From DASSUW01 sp963811895 (GTDB taxonomy: Bacteria > Actinomycetota > Thermoleophilia > Solirubrobacterales > Solirubrobacteraceae), in assembly GCA_963811895.1 (NCBI GenBank), contig CAWETE010000004.1, positions 62,001-126,000 on the forward strand: DNA of 64,000 nt, in the 5' to 3' direction. The first letter of the stretch is position 1, and each line of letters begins with the position of its first letter. The notes beneath the pieces are model-generated. The model saw only the letters and a program-made list of their open reading frames with translations, was not told the DNA's origin and ran no database searches. Both the position numbers and the translations under genes were made by a program. Of the stretch, positions 1 through 8,935 are shown piece by piece.

Positions 1-1342
1 CAGGCGGCCGAGGCGCCGATCGCCTCGATCATCGCCAACTCGGCGCCGGTGCCTCGGGCGTCGACGAGCAGCGCGAGGCAGCCGATCGCGAACGCGAGCA
101 CGTAGATGAGCACGAAGACGACCGTCGAGCGCAGCGCGCGCTCGTCAACCACCCCGCCGCCGGCGCGGATCGGCACCACGGCCTCGCGGTGCACCGCGTG
201 CTCGAGCTCGCGGCGGACGAGCTTGAAGAGCAGCAGGTGGCGGACGACCTTGATCGAGCCGCTGGTGGAGCCCGCCGACGCGCCCACGAACATCAGGAGC
301 AGCAACGTCATGGTGGCAAGCGGACCCCAGACCGACGAGTCCGTCGTGCCGAAGCCGGCCGTGGTCATCACGGCGACGGCCTGGAACGAGCCGTGGCGGA
401 TGGCCGCCGCTCCGCTCTCGGTCCCGCGCGCAAGCAGCTCGAAGATCACGAGCGCCGACCCGAGCGCCGCGAAGGCGAGGTACAGCCGCAGCTCCTCGTC
501 GGCCGCGAAGATGCGGAAGCGTCGCTGGACGACCACGCGGTAGAGCCGGAGAAAGTTGATGCCGGCGACGATCATGAGCAGCGAGCAGCAGCCACTGCGT
601 CACGGCCGCGAAGTCGGCAGCCGAGGTGTTCCGGGTGCCGAAGCCGCCGAGCGAGACGACCGAGAAGGCGTAGCCGACTGCGTCGAACAGCGTCATCGCC
701 GGGTCGAGCCCGAGCCATCCGGTGGCCGCGAGGGCCAGGGTGGCGACGACCGTGAGGCCGACGTATAGGGTCCACAGGCGTCGCGCAGTCTCGCGCACGG
801 TCTCGCCGAAGCGCTCGATCTCCGTCGGTCCGGCCAGCTCGGACTGCAGGAGCTGGCGGCCGCCGATCCGCAGGCGCGGCAGCACGGCGACGGCGAGGAT
901 GACGATGCCCATGCCGCCGAGCCAGTGGCTGAACTGGCGCCAGAACAGCATCGAGCGGTCGAGCGCATCGACGTTTGTGACAAGCGTGGCTCCGGTGGCC
1001 GTGAACCCGGACACGGACTCGAAGAAGGCGTCGACCGGGTTCGAGAGCTGGTCGACGCCCGCCCAGGAGGTACGGGACCATCCCGAAGACCGGCACGAGC
1101 AGCCAGATCAGGGCGACCACGAGGAAGCCCTCCCGCGGGCCGACCGCGGCGCCGCTCTTCGGCCCCGTGATCTGGTCGAGCGCGTGGCCGGCGCCGGCGG
1201 TCACCGCGGCCGCGAGCAGGAACGGCCAGAACGGCTCGCTGTAGCCGAGCGCGACCGCGGCGGGCACGACGAACGCCGCCCCCACCCACTTCAGCACCCC
1301 GCCCACGAGGTCGAGGGCGCTCCCGACGTCGACGCCCAGCAC
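1..1342 (-). CDS. trkH: TrkH-family potassium uptake channel subunit, frameshifted and cut by the window edge
   Basis: Membrane pore subunit of a Trk/Ktr-type K+ uptake system, working with the TrkA protein encoded just upstream. The GTG start at 1342 lies 4 nt after the trkA stop, so the two form an operon. The reading frame must change twice: near 1062 (coding strand CTG-GGC-GGG, one extra G) and near 578 (an extra G between CTC and CTGCTC). Removing both bases gives one continuous TrkH protein with the P-loop signatures SGFTATGATL, SLGGFGT, MTTAGFGTTDSS and GASAGSTSGSIK, which resemble the four selectivity-filter repeats. The C-terminus runs off the left edge. Two independent +1 shifts in an otherwise perfect gene point to sequence error rather than decay. 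Confidence 0.9.
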
Positions 1343-1346
1343 CCTG

Positions 1347-2672
1347 TTAGAGCACCTTCTCGACGAGCGCCGCGCGGCGCGACTCCACGAAGATGATCAC
1401 CCGGTCGCCGGCCAGGAGCTGGTCGGTGCCGTGCGGGAAGAGCACCCGGCCGTCGCGGATGATGGCCCCGATCACCGATCCGGTCTGCGGCAGGTCGTCG
1501 AAGTTGCGGTTGGCCAGCTCGGAGTCGTCGCGCACGGTGAGGTCGAGGATCTCGAAGCGGTCGTCGTCGAGCATCGCGATCTGGCGGATGCGCGGGTCGT
1601 GCGCGAAGCGCACGAGCTCCTCGGCGATCACCTGGCGCGGGTTGATGGCGACGTCGACGCCGCCGCGCTCGTAGACCGACACGGCGCCGGGGTCGTGCGC
1701 CAGCGCGATGGTCAGGCGGACGCCGTGGACGCGCGACTGCACCGCCGCGTAGAGGTTCTTGGCGTCGTCGTTGAGGCAGAACACGGCCGCCGACGCGCGC
1801 CCGATCCGCTCGCGCTCGAGGAACTCGGGGTCGAACGCGTGGGCGCAGAACACGCGCGCCTCCGGCAGCGCCTCGGCCGCCTCGAGCGCGCGGTGCGAGT
1901 CGGAGTCGACGAGCCGCACGCGGACGTCGCGGCCCAGCAGCACGCGGGCGATCGTCGAGCCCATCCGCCCGGCGCCGAAGACGACGAGGTCGTCGACCTG
2001 CTGCTGGTTGTGCGAGATCAGCCGGCTCCACTGGCGTGCCGACGCGGGCGCCGCGATGATCACGATCCGGTCGCCCGGCTCGATGCTCTCGCCGCCGCGC
2101 GGCATGACCAGCTCCTTGCCACGGATGATCGCGACGACCTTGGAGTCCTGGGGGATCTCCGCCTCGCGCAGCGGCCGGCCGATCACCGGGCCCGTGCCGG
2201 CGTCCTGGGGCACGTCGAACTCGACGATCTGGACCTTGCCGTCGGCGAACACGTCGGTCTGCCGGGCGGCCGGGATGCCGATCAGGCCGGAGATCGCGTT
2301 CGCCGTCTCGAGCTCGGAGGAGACCATGAAGTCGACGTCGATCTCCCGCTCCCGCCACGCCTCCAGGTACTCGGGGCTGCTGGTGCGCACGATCACACGC
2401 GCGCGCGAGAGCTTGCGGGCGAGCATGGCGCTCACGAGGTTGGCGTCCTCGCGCGGGCTGCAGGCGATCAGCAGGCCGGCGTCCTCGACGCCGGCCTCGC
2501 GCATGACGCGCTTGGTCGTGCCGTTGCCCTCGACGGTGCGGACGTCGTAGCGGTCGCCGAGCGCGGACAGCCGCTCGGCGTCGGTGTCGATCACCGTCAG
2601 CTCGTGCTCGTCGTGCAGCGCGTCGACGACCGCCCGGCCGACGTTCCCGGCCCCGAGGACGATGACCCTCAT
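1347..2672 (-). CDS. trkA: TrkA: NAD-binding regulatory subunit of Trk K+ transporter
   Basis: Cytoplasmic regulatory ring of the Trk potassium transporter. The 441-residue product has the duplicated RCK layout of full-length TrkA: a first Rossmann domain starting MRVIVLGAGNVGRAV, a first TrkA-C domain, a second Rossmann domain (VFGAGRMGSTIA, about residue 230) and a second TrkA-C domain ending VIIFVESRRAALVEKVL. The ATG at 2672 is chosen because the Rossmann strand begins there. The open frame continues far upstream on this strand, but that is only the shadow of the opposite-strand gene. Transcribed into trkH with a 4-nt gap. Family length and architecture are normal. Confidence 0.95.
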   Translation of the reverse strand: MRVIVLGAGNVGRAVVDALHDEHELTVIDTDAERLSALGDRYDVRTVEGNGTTKRVMREAGVEDAGLLIACSPREDANLVSAMLARKLSRARVIVRTSSPEYLEAWREREIDVDFMVSSELETANAISGLIGIPAARQTDVFADGKVQIVEFDVPQDAGTGPVIGRPLREAEIPQDSKVVAIIRGKELVMPRGGESIEPGDRIVIIAAPASARQWSRLISHNQQQVDDLVVFGAGRMGSTIARVLLGRDVRVRLVDSDSHRALEAAEALPEARVFCAHAFDPEFLERERIGRASAAVFCLNDDAKNLYAAVQSRVHGVRLTIALAHDPGAVSVYERGGVDVAINPRQVIAEELVRFAHDPRIRQIAMLDDDRFEILDLTVRDDSELANRNFDDLPQTGSVIGAIIRDGRVLFPHGTDQLLAGDRVIIFVESRRAALVEKVL

Positions 2673-2693
2673 GGCGTCAGAGTACGCGCGACA

Positions 2694-4742
2694 ATGCGGC
2701 CCGTGCGTCCGACCACCAGCGCCCTGCACCTCGGCGCGCTGTGGGCGCTGGCCTTCGTCCAGCCGCTGTTCGGCCTGCTCGGCGGCAGCGCCGAGTTCTT
2801 CGTCGCGCGCGGCAACACGACGTTCGACATCGTCGTCTTCGCGATCGGCTACGCGCTCGTGCCGCCGCTGGCCGGCGCCGCCCTGGTGTGGGCGGCCGGG
2901 CGGATCCGGCCCGGGCTGGACAGGGCGCTCCAGCTCGTGCTCGTCGGCCTGCTGGCGGCGGCGCTGGTGCTGCCGCCGCTCGGTGATGTGCTGTCGGGCT
3001 CGGTCGTCGCCGTCGGGATCGCCCTGGCCTTGGGCGCGGCGTTCGCGGTGGCCTATGCGCGAGCCGCGGTGGTGCGCACGTTCCTCACGTTCCTCTCCCC
3101 CGCGCCGCTCGTCTTCCTCTTCTTCTTCCTCGTGGTCTCGCCGGTCTCGGACCTGCTGTCGGCCGGCGAGGTGTCGGCCTCGGCCGGCGGCCCGGCGCGC
3201 TCCTCGACGCCGATCGTCTTCGTCCTGTTCGACGAGCTGCCGGTGTCGACGCTGACCAGCGACGGCTCGATCGACGCCGAGCGCTTCCCCAACCTGGCGC
3301 GCTTCGCGGCGGGCGCGACGTGGTACCGCAACGCGACGACGGTTGCCGACAGCACGCCGGAGGCGGTCCCGGCGCAGCTCACCGGCGAGCTGCCCGAGCC
3401 GGGCGACCTGCCGACCTCGACACACCACCCGCGCAGCCTCTTCACGCTCTTCCGCCACAGCCACGAGCTCGCCGTCGTCGAGCCGATCACGGACGTGTGC
3501 CCCGCGCGCCTGTGCCCGGAGACCAGGCCGCCGGTGCGCGCGCGGCTCAGCGCGCTCGCCGACGACCTGACGATCGTGGCCGAGCACCTGCTGCTGCCCG
3601 ACGACCTGCGCGACGGGCTGCCGGCGATCGACCGCGGCTGGCTCGGCTTCGGCAGCGAGGCCGAGGGGCGGTTCGCCGGCATCGAGGCGCGCGGCTCGCG
3701 CGACAAGCTGCTGGGCAAGGTGATCGAGCGCCTGCGCGCCGACGACGCGACGCTCGGCTTCGCGCGCGCGGAGGCCGCGCTCGACCGCCCGTCGGCACGG
3801 CCGCCGCTCGTCTTCGTGCATTCCTCGCTCCCGCACGGGCCGGCGCGCTACCTGCCGGACGGCCGCGCGTACACGATCCACCGCCGGAGCTACCCCGGGT
3901 TCGGGCGCGAGCACTGGACGCGCCGCCAGTGGCTGGTCGACCAGGCCTTCCAGCGGCACCTGCTGCAGACGCAGTACGCAGACGCCCTGTTCGGGCGTCT
4001 GCTGGACAAGGTGCGAGCCGCGGGCCTCTACGACGACGCGGTGATCCTCGTCACCGCCGACCACGGCGTGTCCTTCCGCGCGGGCGAGCCGCGCCGGCGG
4101 GTCACGGACGCCACGCGGCCCGACATCGCGGTCGTGCCGTTCATCGTCAAGGCGCCGGGCCAGCGCGCCGGCCGGGTCGAGGACGGCGCGGTGCGGACGG
4201 TCGACGCGCTGCCCACGATCGCCGCGGCCGCGGGCGTGCGGATGCCGTGGCGGACCGACGGGATGCCGGCCGGCGAGCGGCCGGTGGACGGCGGCACGTC
4301 GATCGGGGTGATGCGCGAGGGCTCGCCCGGCGAGCCCGCCTCGCTGGCGACCGTGCTCGCCGGGCTCCGCGCCCGCGACGCCGTCGAGGAGCGGCTGCTG
4401 CGCGACGGCGTGTACGCGGTCGGGCCGCGGCCCGACCTGATCGGGCGGCGGGTCGACGCCCCCGCTGCCCGGGCGACGGTCGACGCCGCGGGCGACTACG
4501 ACGACGTGGCGGCGGACGCGCGCGTGGTGCCGGCGCTCGTCTCGGGCGACGTGACGGGCCTGCCCGACGGAGCGCCGATCGCGATCGCCGTCAACGGCCG
4601 CGTGGCGGCGACCACCCGCGTCTTCCCGCCGGGGCAGTACGTGGCGCTCGTGCCGCCGGAGTCGCTGCGGCCGGGCGCCAACGACGTCGAGGTGCTGGAC
4701 CTGCGCAAGATCGGCGCCGACCGGTCGATCACCGGCCCATGA
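2694..4742 (+). CDS. Membrane-anchored sulfatase/phosphoethanolamine-transferase-like protein
   Basis: A 682-residue protein with about five N-terminal transmembrane helices (residues 10-150) followed by an exported alkaline-phosphatase-superfamily domain. Visible metal-site motifs are IVFVLFDELP near residue 175, a Ser/Thr-rich nucleophile segment (ATTVADSTPEAVPAQ), and VTADHGVSF. The family includes LtaS-like and EptA-like transferases acting on envelope glycopolymers and true sulfatases; the substrate cannot be told. The nucleophile region carries Thr/Ser and no Cys-X-Pro-X-Arg sulfatase motif, which favours a transferase or hydrolase of phospho-substrates. The start at 2694 is divergent from trkA, 21 nt away. 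Its stop overlaps the next start (ATGA), so the following 47-aa gene is probably translationally coupled. Confidence 0.8.
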   Translation: MRPVRPTTSALHLGALWALAFVQPLFGLLGGSAEFFVARGNTTFDIVVFAIGYALVPPLAGAALVWAAGRIRPGLDRALQLVLVGLLAAALVLPPLGDVLSGSVVAVGIALALGAAFAVAYARAAVVRTFLTFLSPAPLVFLFFFLVVSPVSDLLSAGEVSASAGGPARSSTPIVFVLFDELPVSTLTSDGSIDAERFPNLARFAAGATWYRNATTVADSTPEAVPAQLTGELPEPGDLPTSTHHPRSLFTLFRHSHELAVVEPITDVCPARLCPETRPPVRARLSALADDLTIVAEHLLLPDDLRDGLPAIDRGWLGFGSEAEGRFAGIEARGSRDKLLGKVIERLRADDATLGFARAEAALDRPSARPPLVFVHSSLPHGPARYLPDGRAYTIHRRSYPGFGREHWTRRQWLVDQAFQRHLLQTQYADALFGRLLDKVRAAGLYDDAVILVTADHGVSFRAGEPRRRVTDATRPDIAVVPFIVKAPGQRAGRVEDGAVRTVDALPTIAAAAGVRMPWRTDGMPAGERPVDGGTSIGVMREGSPGEPASLATVLAGLRARDAVEERLLRDGVYAVGPRPDLIGRRVDAPAARATVDAAGDYDDVAADARVVPALVSGDVTGLPDGAPIAIAVNGRVAATTRVFPPGQYVALVPPESLRPGANDVEVLDLRKIGADRSITGP

Positions 4743-4882
4743 CCTACGACCGCGCACTCAAGCGCGTTTACGTCTTCGGCGCCCGCATCCACCACGGTGG
4801 CGTCGGACTCGTGCTCTCGGCCATCGGCCTCGCCCTGGTCTTCCATGACCGGGCCGACTGGCCGTTCCGCCTGCGCGACTAG
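4739..4882 (+). CDS. Small 47-aa membrane protein coupled to the sulfatase-like gene
   Basis: Starts inside the stop codon of the sulfatase-like gene (ATGA overlap). It encodes MTYDRALKRVYVFGARIHH followed by one hydrophobic helix (about residues 19-34) and a charged tail ending FRLRD. No family is recognised. The coupling and a single credible transmembrane segment support a real gene, perhaps a small partner of the envelope enzyme. It ends convergently with the next gene: the two stop codons share a CTAG at 4879-4882. Confidence 0.5.
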   Translation: MTYDRALKRVYVFGARIHHGGVGLVLSAIGLALVFHDRADWPFRLRD

Positions 4883-6288
4883 CGATCGACCCTGAACCGC
4901 GTGCGCGCCAGCTCGGCGTAGCCGTCGTCCTTCATCAGTCGGGCGACGTAGCGGCCGGGCTTCAGGCCGGTGATGGTCGTGGCGCCCGCCACGCTGGCGC
5001 CCGTGTAGGCGAAGGCGAGGTAGTCGTTGTAGAGGTCGGTGTCGCCGGCCTTCCAGACGCCGATCCAGTCGCGGCGGTAGGCCGGCGCGTTGCGCCACGA
5101 GATCCTCGCGCCGCGCGCGCGGACGCTCGGCCGCGCGCCGGGCGCGACGACCCAGAAGACGCTCCGTGAGCGCACGCGGCCACGGCTCACGAGCTGCGCC
5201 TCGTAGCGCCCCGGCTGGAGGCCGCCGGAGCCGAAGGTGACGTGGCCGAAGAAGCTCGCCTCCTGCGGCGGGAGCGTCATGATCGGATCGCGCCCGCCGG
5301 CGCGGACGATGGCCAGGTGGTCGCGGCCTTCGCCGCGTGGCGCGGCGTAGCGCACGCCGATGTCGTCGCCGCGCGTGACACGCCGGTGCAGCACGGAGGC
5401 GAACGGCCGCGGCGCGACCGGGGTGAGGCGGACGGTGGATACGACCGCGCGGTGGTCGGACGGGTACGGGACGATCGGGATCGTGACGTCGGGCGTGCCG
5501 GGCGGGCCGGCGATCCCGCTGTCGAGGACCTGGATGCCGGCGGAGGCCTGGACGAGGTCGATCCGGTCGATCACCTCGTTCGCGTTCAGGCGCGGGAACG
5601 GATAGCCGTAGGTCCACGTGATGCCGGGGCTGGCCACCGGGTCCGGGTGCACCGCGCGGTAGGTGTCCTGGTAGCCGGCGGCGGCCAGCGCCTCGGTCAC
5701 CGGCCACGGGACCGGGTAGCGGACGTCGTCGCGGACAGCGTCGACGGCTGCCGTCCAGTCGAGGTGCGACGGCGTGTTGAAGTCGCCGGTCATCAGGGTC
5801 GGGATGCCGTCGGGCAGCGCGCGCAGCGTGGCCCGGATCTCGGGCAGCCGCGTCCTGCGTTCGAGGTTCAGGACGCGCGCAAGTGACCGGCCGTCGCGGA
5901 CCGCGTAGGGCCCGTACGGGTCGGAGGTCAGATGGACGTTGGCGAGCGCGAGCACCTCCCCCGGCCTGAGCTGGACGAGCACGTACTCGCCCCTTGCCTC
6001 GGGTGGGTCGATGAGCGGGTGGCGCGAGACGACGTGCAAGCGGTCGCTCCAGTACGGCCAGCCGAGCGCGCGGGCGACCTTGCGCGTGTTGCCCTCCGCC
6101 TCCTGGAGGCCGACGACCTCGGCGCCGGACGCCTCGATCGTCTCGACCACCTTGCCGAAGTCGACGACGTCGCCGCCGAGCCAGATGTTGAAGCTCATCA
6201 CGCGCACGTCCGCGGGCGCTGGCGCGGCGACGGCGCGGTCGGCGCCGGCGAGCAGGACCAGCACGATGAGGGCGGCCGCGCGGCGCAC
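4879..6288 (-). CDS. Secreted endonuclease/exonuclease/phosphatase (EEP) family protein
   Basis: Exported metal-dependent phosphoesterase of the DNase I/sphingomyelinase superfamily. The N-terminus VRRAAALIVLVLLAGADRA is a signal peptide. The EEP core follows with MSFNIWLGG, VVGLQEAEG (metal-binding Glu), LMTGDFNTP and a terminal SDHRAV. Beyond about residue 290 there is an extra region of beta-rich repeats (DDIGVRYAAPRGEGRDH, RRDWIGVWKAGDTDLYNDY) that is probably a substrate- or surface-binding module. I choose GTG 6288, where the signal peptide begins and which leaves room for divergent promoters; an in-frame GTG at 6330 adds 14 residues. Neither has a clear ribosome binding site. The substrate (nucleic acid, phospholipid or sugar phosphate) is unknown. 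Confidence 0.75.
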   Translation of the reverse strand: MRRAAALIVLVLLAGADRAVAAPAPADVRVMSFNIWLGGDVVDFGKVVETIEASGAEVVGLQEAEGNTRKVARALGWPYWSDRLHVVSRHPLIDPPEARGEYVLVQLRPGEVLALANVHLTSDPYGPYAVRDGRSLARVLNLERRTRLPEIRATLRALPDGIPTLMTGDFNTPSHLDWTAAVDAVRDDVRYPVPWPVTEALAAAGYQDTYRAVHPDPVASPGITWTYGYPFPRLNANEVIDRIDLVQASAGIQVLDSGIAGPPGTPDVTIPIVPYPSDHRAVVSTVRLTPVAPRPFASVLHRRVTRGDDIGVRYAAPRGEGRDHLAIVRAGGRDPIMTLPPQEASFFGHVTFGSGGLQPGRYEAQLVSRGRVRSRSVFWVVAPGARPSVRARGARISWRNAPAYRRDWIGVWKAGDTDLYNDYLAFAYTGASVAGATTITGLKPGRYVARLMKDDGYAELARTRFRVDR

Positions 6289-6370
6289 GGGCGGAAGACT
6301 AAACCGGCTGCGACCAGGACATTCGTCCACTCACTTAAGGAGTCGTTGATGTTGACGATCACTGGGCGAC

Positions 6371-8678
6371 ATGTCTTTGTGTCGATCCGCACTCCTGGCC
6401 GCGATCCTGCTGGCCCTCGCCCCGTCCGCCGCGCATGCCGCCACCGCCTCGGTGGCGAGCGGCACGCTGTCGTACGTCGCCACCGAGGGCGATGCGAACC
6501 AACTCTCCGTCACGATCGGCGGCGGCGACTACACGATCACCGACCTCGCGGGACACGCGATCGGCGTCGGCGCGGGCTGCTTCGCCACCGCGACGCCGTC
6601 GCAGGTGACCTGCCCGACGGCCGGGATCACGACGCTCAACCTCGACGCCCGCGACCGCGATGACACGATCGCCCTCGGCTCGGGCACCATGCCCGCCACG
6701 CTGACCGGCGGCGCCGGCGACGACGTGATCACCGGCGGCGACGGGGCCGACACGCTCAACGGCGGCACCGACGCGGACCGCCTCGACGGCGGCCGGCGGA
6801 GCGGACACGCTGAACGGCGACTGGGGCGACGACACGCTGATCGGCGGCGCGCTGGCCGACGTCTTCAACGGCGGCGCCGGTACCGACGTGGCCGACTACT
6901 CGGCCCGCTCGTCGGCCGTCACGGTGTGGATCGATGCGATCGCCAACGACGGCATGCCGGGCGAGGCCGACTTCGTCAAGACCGACGTCGAGAACGCGAT
7001 CGGCGGCACGGGCAACGACACGATGCTCGGCGGCGCCCTGGCCAATGTGCTGTCGGGCGGCCCCGGCCACGACTCGATCGACGGCGAGGCCGGCAACGAC
7101 ACGCTCGACGGCGGCGACGGCGACGACTCGCTGGCCGGCGGAGCGGGCACCGACATCGTCACCTACGCGGGCCGCGTGGCGCCGGTGATCGTCACCCTCG
7201 ACGGCCAGTCCGGCGACGGCGCTCTCGGCGAGGACGACACCGTCCGCACCGACGTGGAGACCGTGGTCGGCGGCTCGGGCGCCGACACGCTCACCGGCAG
7301 CCCGCTGGCCGACACGCTCTCCGGCGGGCCGGGCGCCGACACGCTGCACGGGGAGGGCGGCGCCGACGTGCTCAACGGCGACGACGGCGACGACCTGCTC
7401 GAGGGCGGCGCCGGCGGCGACACCCACAACGGCGGGGCGGGCCTCGACACCGCCGACTACCAGGCCCGCATCGCGAGCGTCACCGTCGACCTCGACGGCG
7501 CGGCCGACGACGGCGAGACCGCGGAGGCCGACAACGTGCGCCCCGACGTCGAGCGGCTGCTCGGCGGCGCCGGCGACGACACGCTGACCGGCAACAACGC
7601 CGCCAACGTGCTCGAGGGCGCGGCGGGCAACGACCTGCTCGACCCGGGCCGCGGCGCGGGCGACGTCGCCGTCGGCGGCGGCGACACCGACACCGTGACC
7701 TACAGCGCCCGCACGGCGCCGGTCGTGGCCGACCTCGACGGCGCGGCCGACGACGGCGAGGCGGGCGAGAACGACCAGATCGCGACCGACGTGGAGAACC
7801 TCACCGGCGGCTCGGCCAACGACCGCCTGACCGGCGGCCCGGGCATCAACGTCCTGAACGGCGGCAGCGGCAACGACGTGCTCGACGGCGGCGCCGGCGC
7901 CGACCTCCTGCTCGGCGGTGCTGGCACCGACACCGCCGACTACACGGCGCGGAGCGCGGCCGTCGTCGCGGACTCGGACGGCGCGGCCGACGACGGCGAG
8001 GCCGCCGAGGGCGACACCGTGGAGACCGACGTCGAGGGCATCTCCGGCGGCTCCGGCGACGACGTGCTGACCGGCACCACGGGCACCAACATCCTCTTCG
8101 GCGGCGCGGGCAACGACGTGATCGACGGCGCCCAGGGCGACGACGAGCTCGACGGCGGCACGGGCAACGACGATCTCACCGGCGGCGCCGGGTCCGACCT
8201 GCTGCGCTCCGGCGCCGGGGCCGACAAGGTGCGCTCGCGCGACAGCTCGTCGGACCTCGTGCGCTGCGGCGCCGACGCCGATCTCGCGACCGGCGACTCG
8301 TACGACGACATCGCCGAGTGCGAGACGGCTGACGTGCCGTCGACCACCGGCCCCGCCGGCCCGACCGGCGCGACGGGGGCCACCGGCGCGACTGGCGCCA
8401 CGGGCGGGATCGGCGCCACGGGGCCGGCCGGCCGCGACGCGATCGTCACCTGCACGCCCGGCAAGGCCAAGGCCGGCAAGGTCAAGGTGACCTGCAGCGT
8501 CAAGCTCGCCAGCGCCTCGGCCGTGCGCGCGACCTTCAAGCAGGGCGGCCGCGCGGTCGCCGCGCGCACCGGCCGCTCGGTCTCCGCGCGGTTGACGCCC
8601 GGCCGCTACACGCTCGTCCTGCGCTACCGCAGCGGCGGGCAGACCACCACGGTCATCCAGCGCGTCCGCGTTCCCTGA
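6371..8678 (+). CDS. Secreted RTX-like calcium-binding repeat protein with collagen-like segment (one frameshift)
   Basis: The signal peptide MSLCRSALLAAILLALAPS...HA is followed by a beta domain and then long arrays of GGxGxDxL nonapeptides (for example GGAGDDVITGGDGADTLNGG), the calcium-binding parallel beta-roll of RTX proteins. Super-units of about 75-80 residues repeat, each opening with a YxAR...VDLDGAADDGE block. Near residue 657 a short Gly-X-Y stretch (GPAGPTGATGATGATG) precedes a basic Ig-like C-terminal domain with two Cys. The frame changes at 6793/6794 (one extra C in GGCGGC-C-GGCGGA), after which the repeats resume exactly in register. With that base removed the protein is about 768 residues. 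No type I secretion genes are nearby and the Sec signal suggests ordinary export. Confidence 0.8.
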
Positions 8679-8689
8679 TCGCGGTCTCG

Positions 8690-8935
8690 CTATCTCCGCT
8701 CGGCCGCGTCGAACAGCGCCGGCGGCAGCACCGACTCGGCCGAGTCGGTCACCTCGATCCCGGCGAGCCGCCCGTAGAAGTCGAAATGCAGGACGATCGC
8801 GCTCAGCGCGGGAACGCGATCGGCCTCCTCCAGCTCGTCGAGCGCCACGGAGTCCCGTATCTCGCCACCGGAATCGGCAGCGAGATCGATGTAGGCCCGG
8901 CCACTCGCGTCCACCGTTGCCTGGATCTCGAACAT
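8690..8935 (-). CDS. DUF2283-type small protein
   Basis: An 81-residue protein beginning MFEIQATVDASGRAYIDLA and containing LHFDFYGRLAGIEV. This is the YD-x-x-xD-x-lYi ... D-x-x-G-xl-xGiEi pattern of DUF2283, whose function is unknown. Its ATG overlaps the stop of the upstream lysyl-oxidase-family gene (TGATG), so it is probably co-translated with it. Composition is acidic and no signal peptide is present, so it is likely cytoplasmic although its partner gene product is exported. Confidence 0.65.
   Translation of the reverse strand: MFEIQATVDASGRAYIDLAADSGGEIRDSVALDELEEADRVPALSAIVLHFDFYGRLAGIEVTDSAESVLPPALFDAAERR

Noticed and set aside
2673..4757. Upstream extension of trkA on the minus strand through the sulfatase-like gene
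   Set aside because: The extension is low-complexity shadow sequence; the TrkA Rossmann fold begins exactly at ATG 2672.
6349..6370. ATG 6349 with an AAGGAG upstream as start of the RTX gene
   Set aside because: It opens a different frame with no signal peptide. ATG 6371 gives a clean signal peptide although its ribosome binding site is weak.
6690..8230. Tandem repeats that could be mistaken for a CRISPR or satellite array
   Set aside because: The periodicity is in the encoded GGxGxDxL repeats; units are imperfect at DNA level, and no leader or uniform spacers exist.
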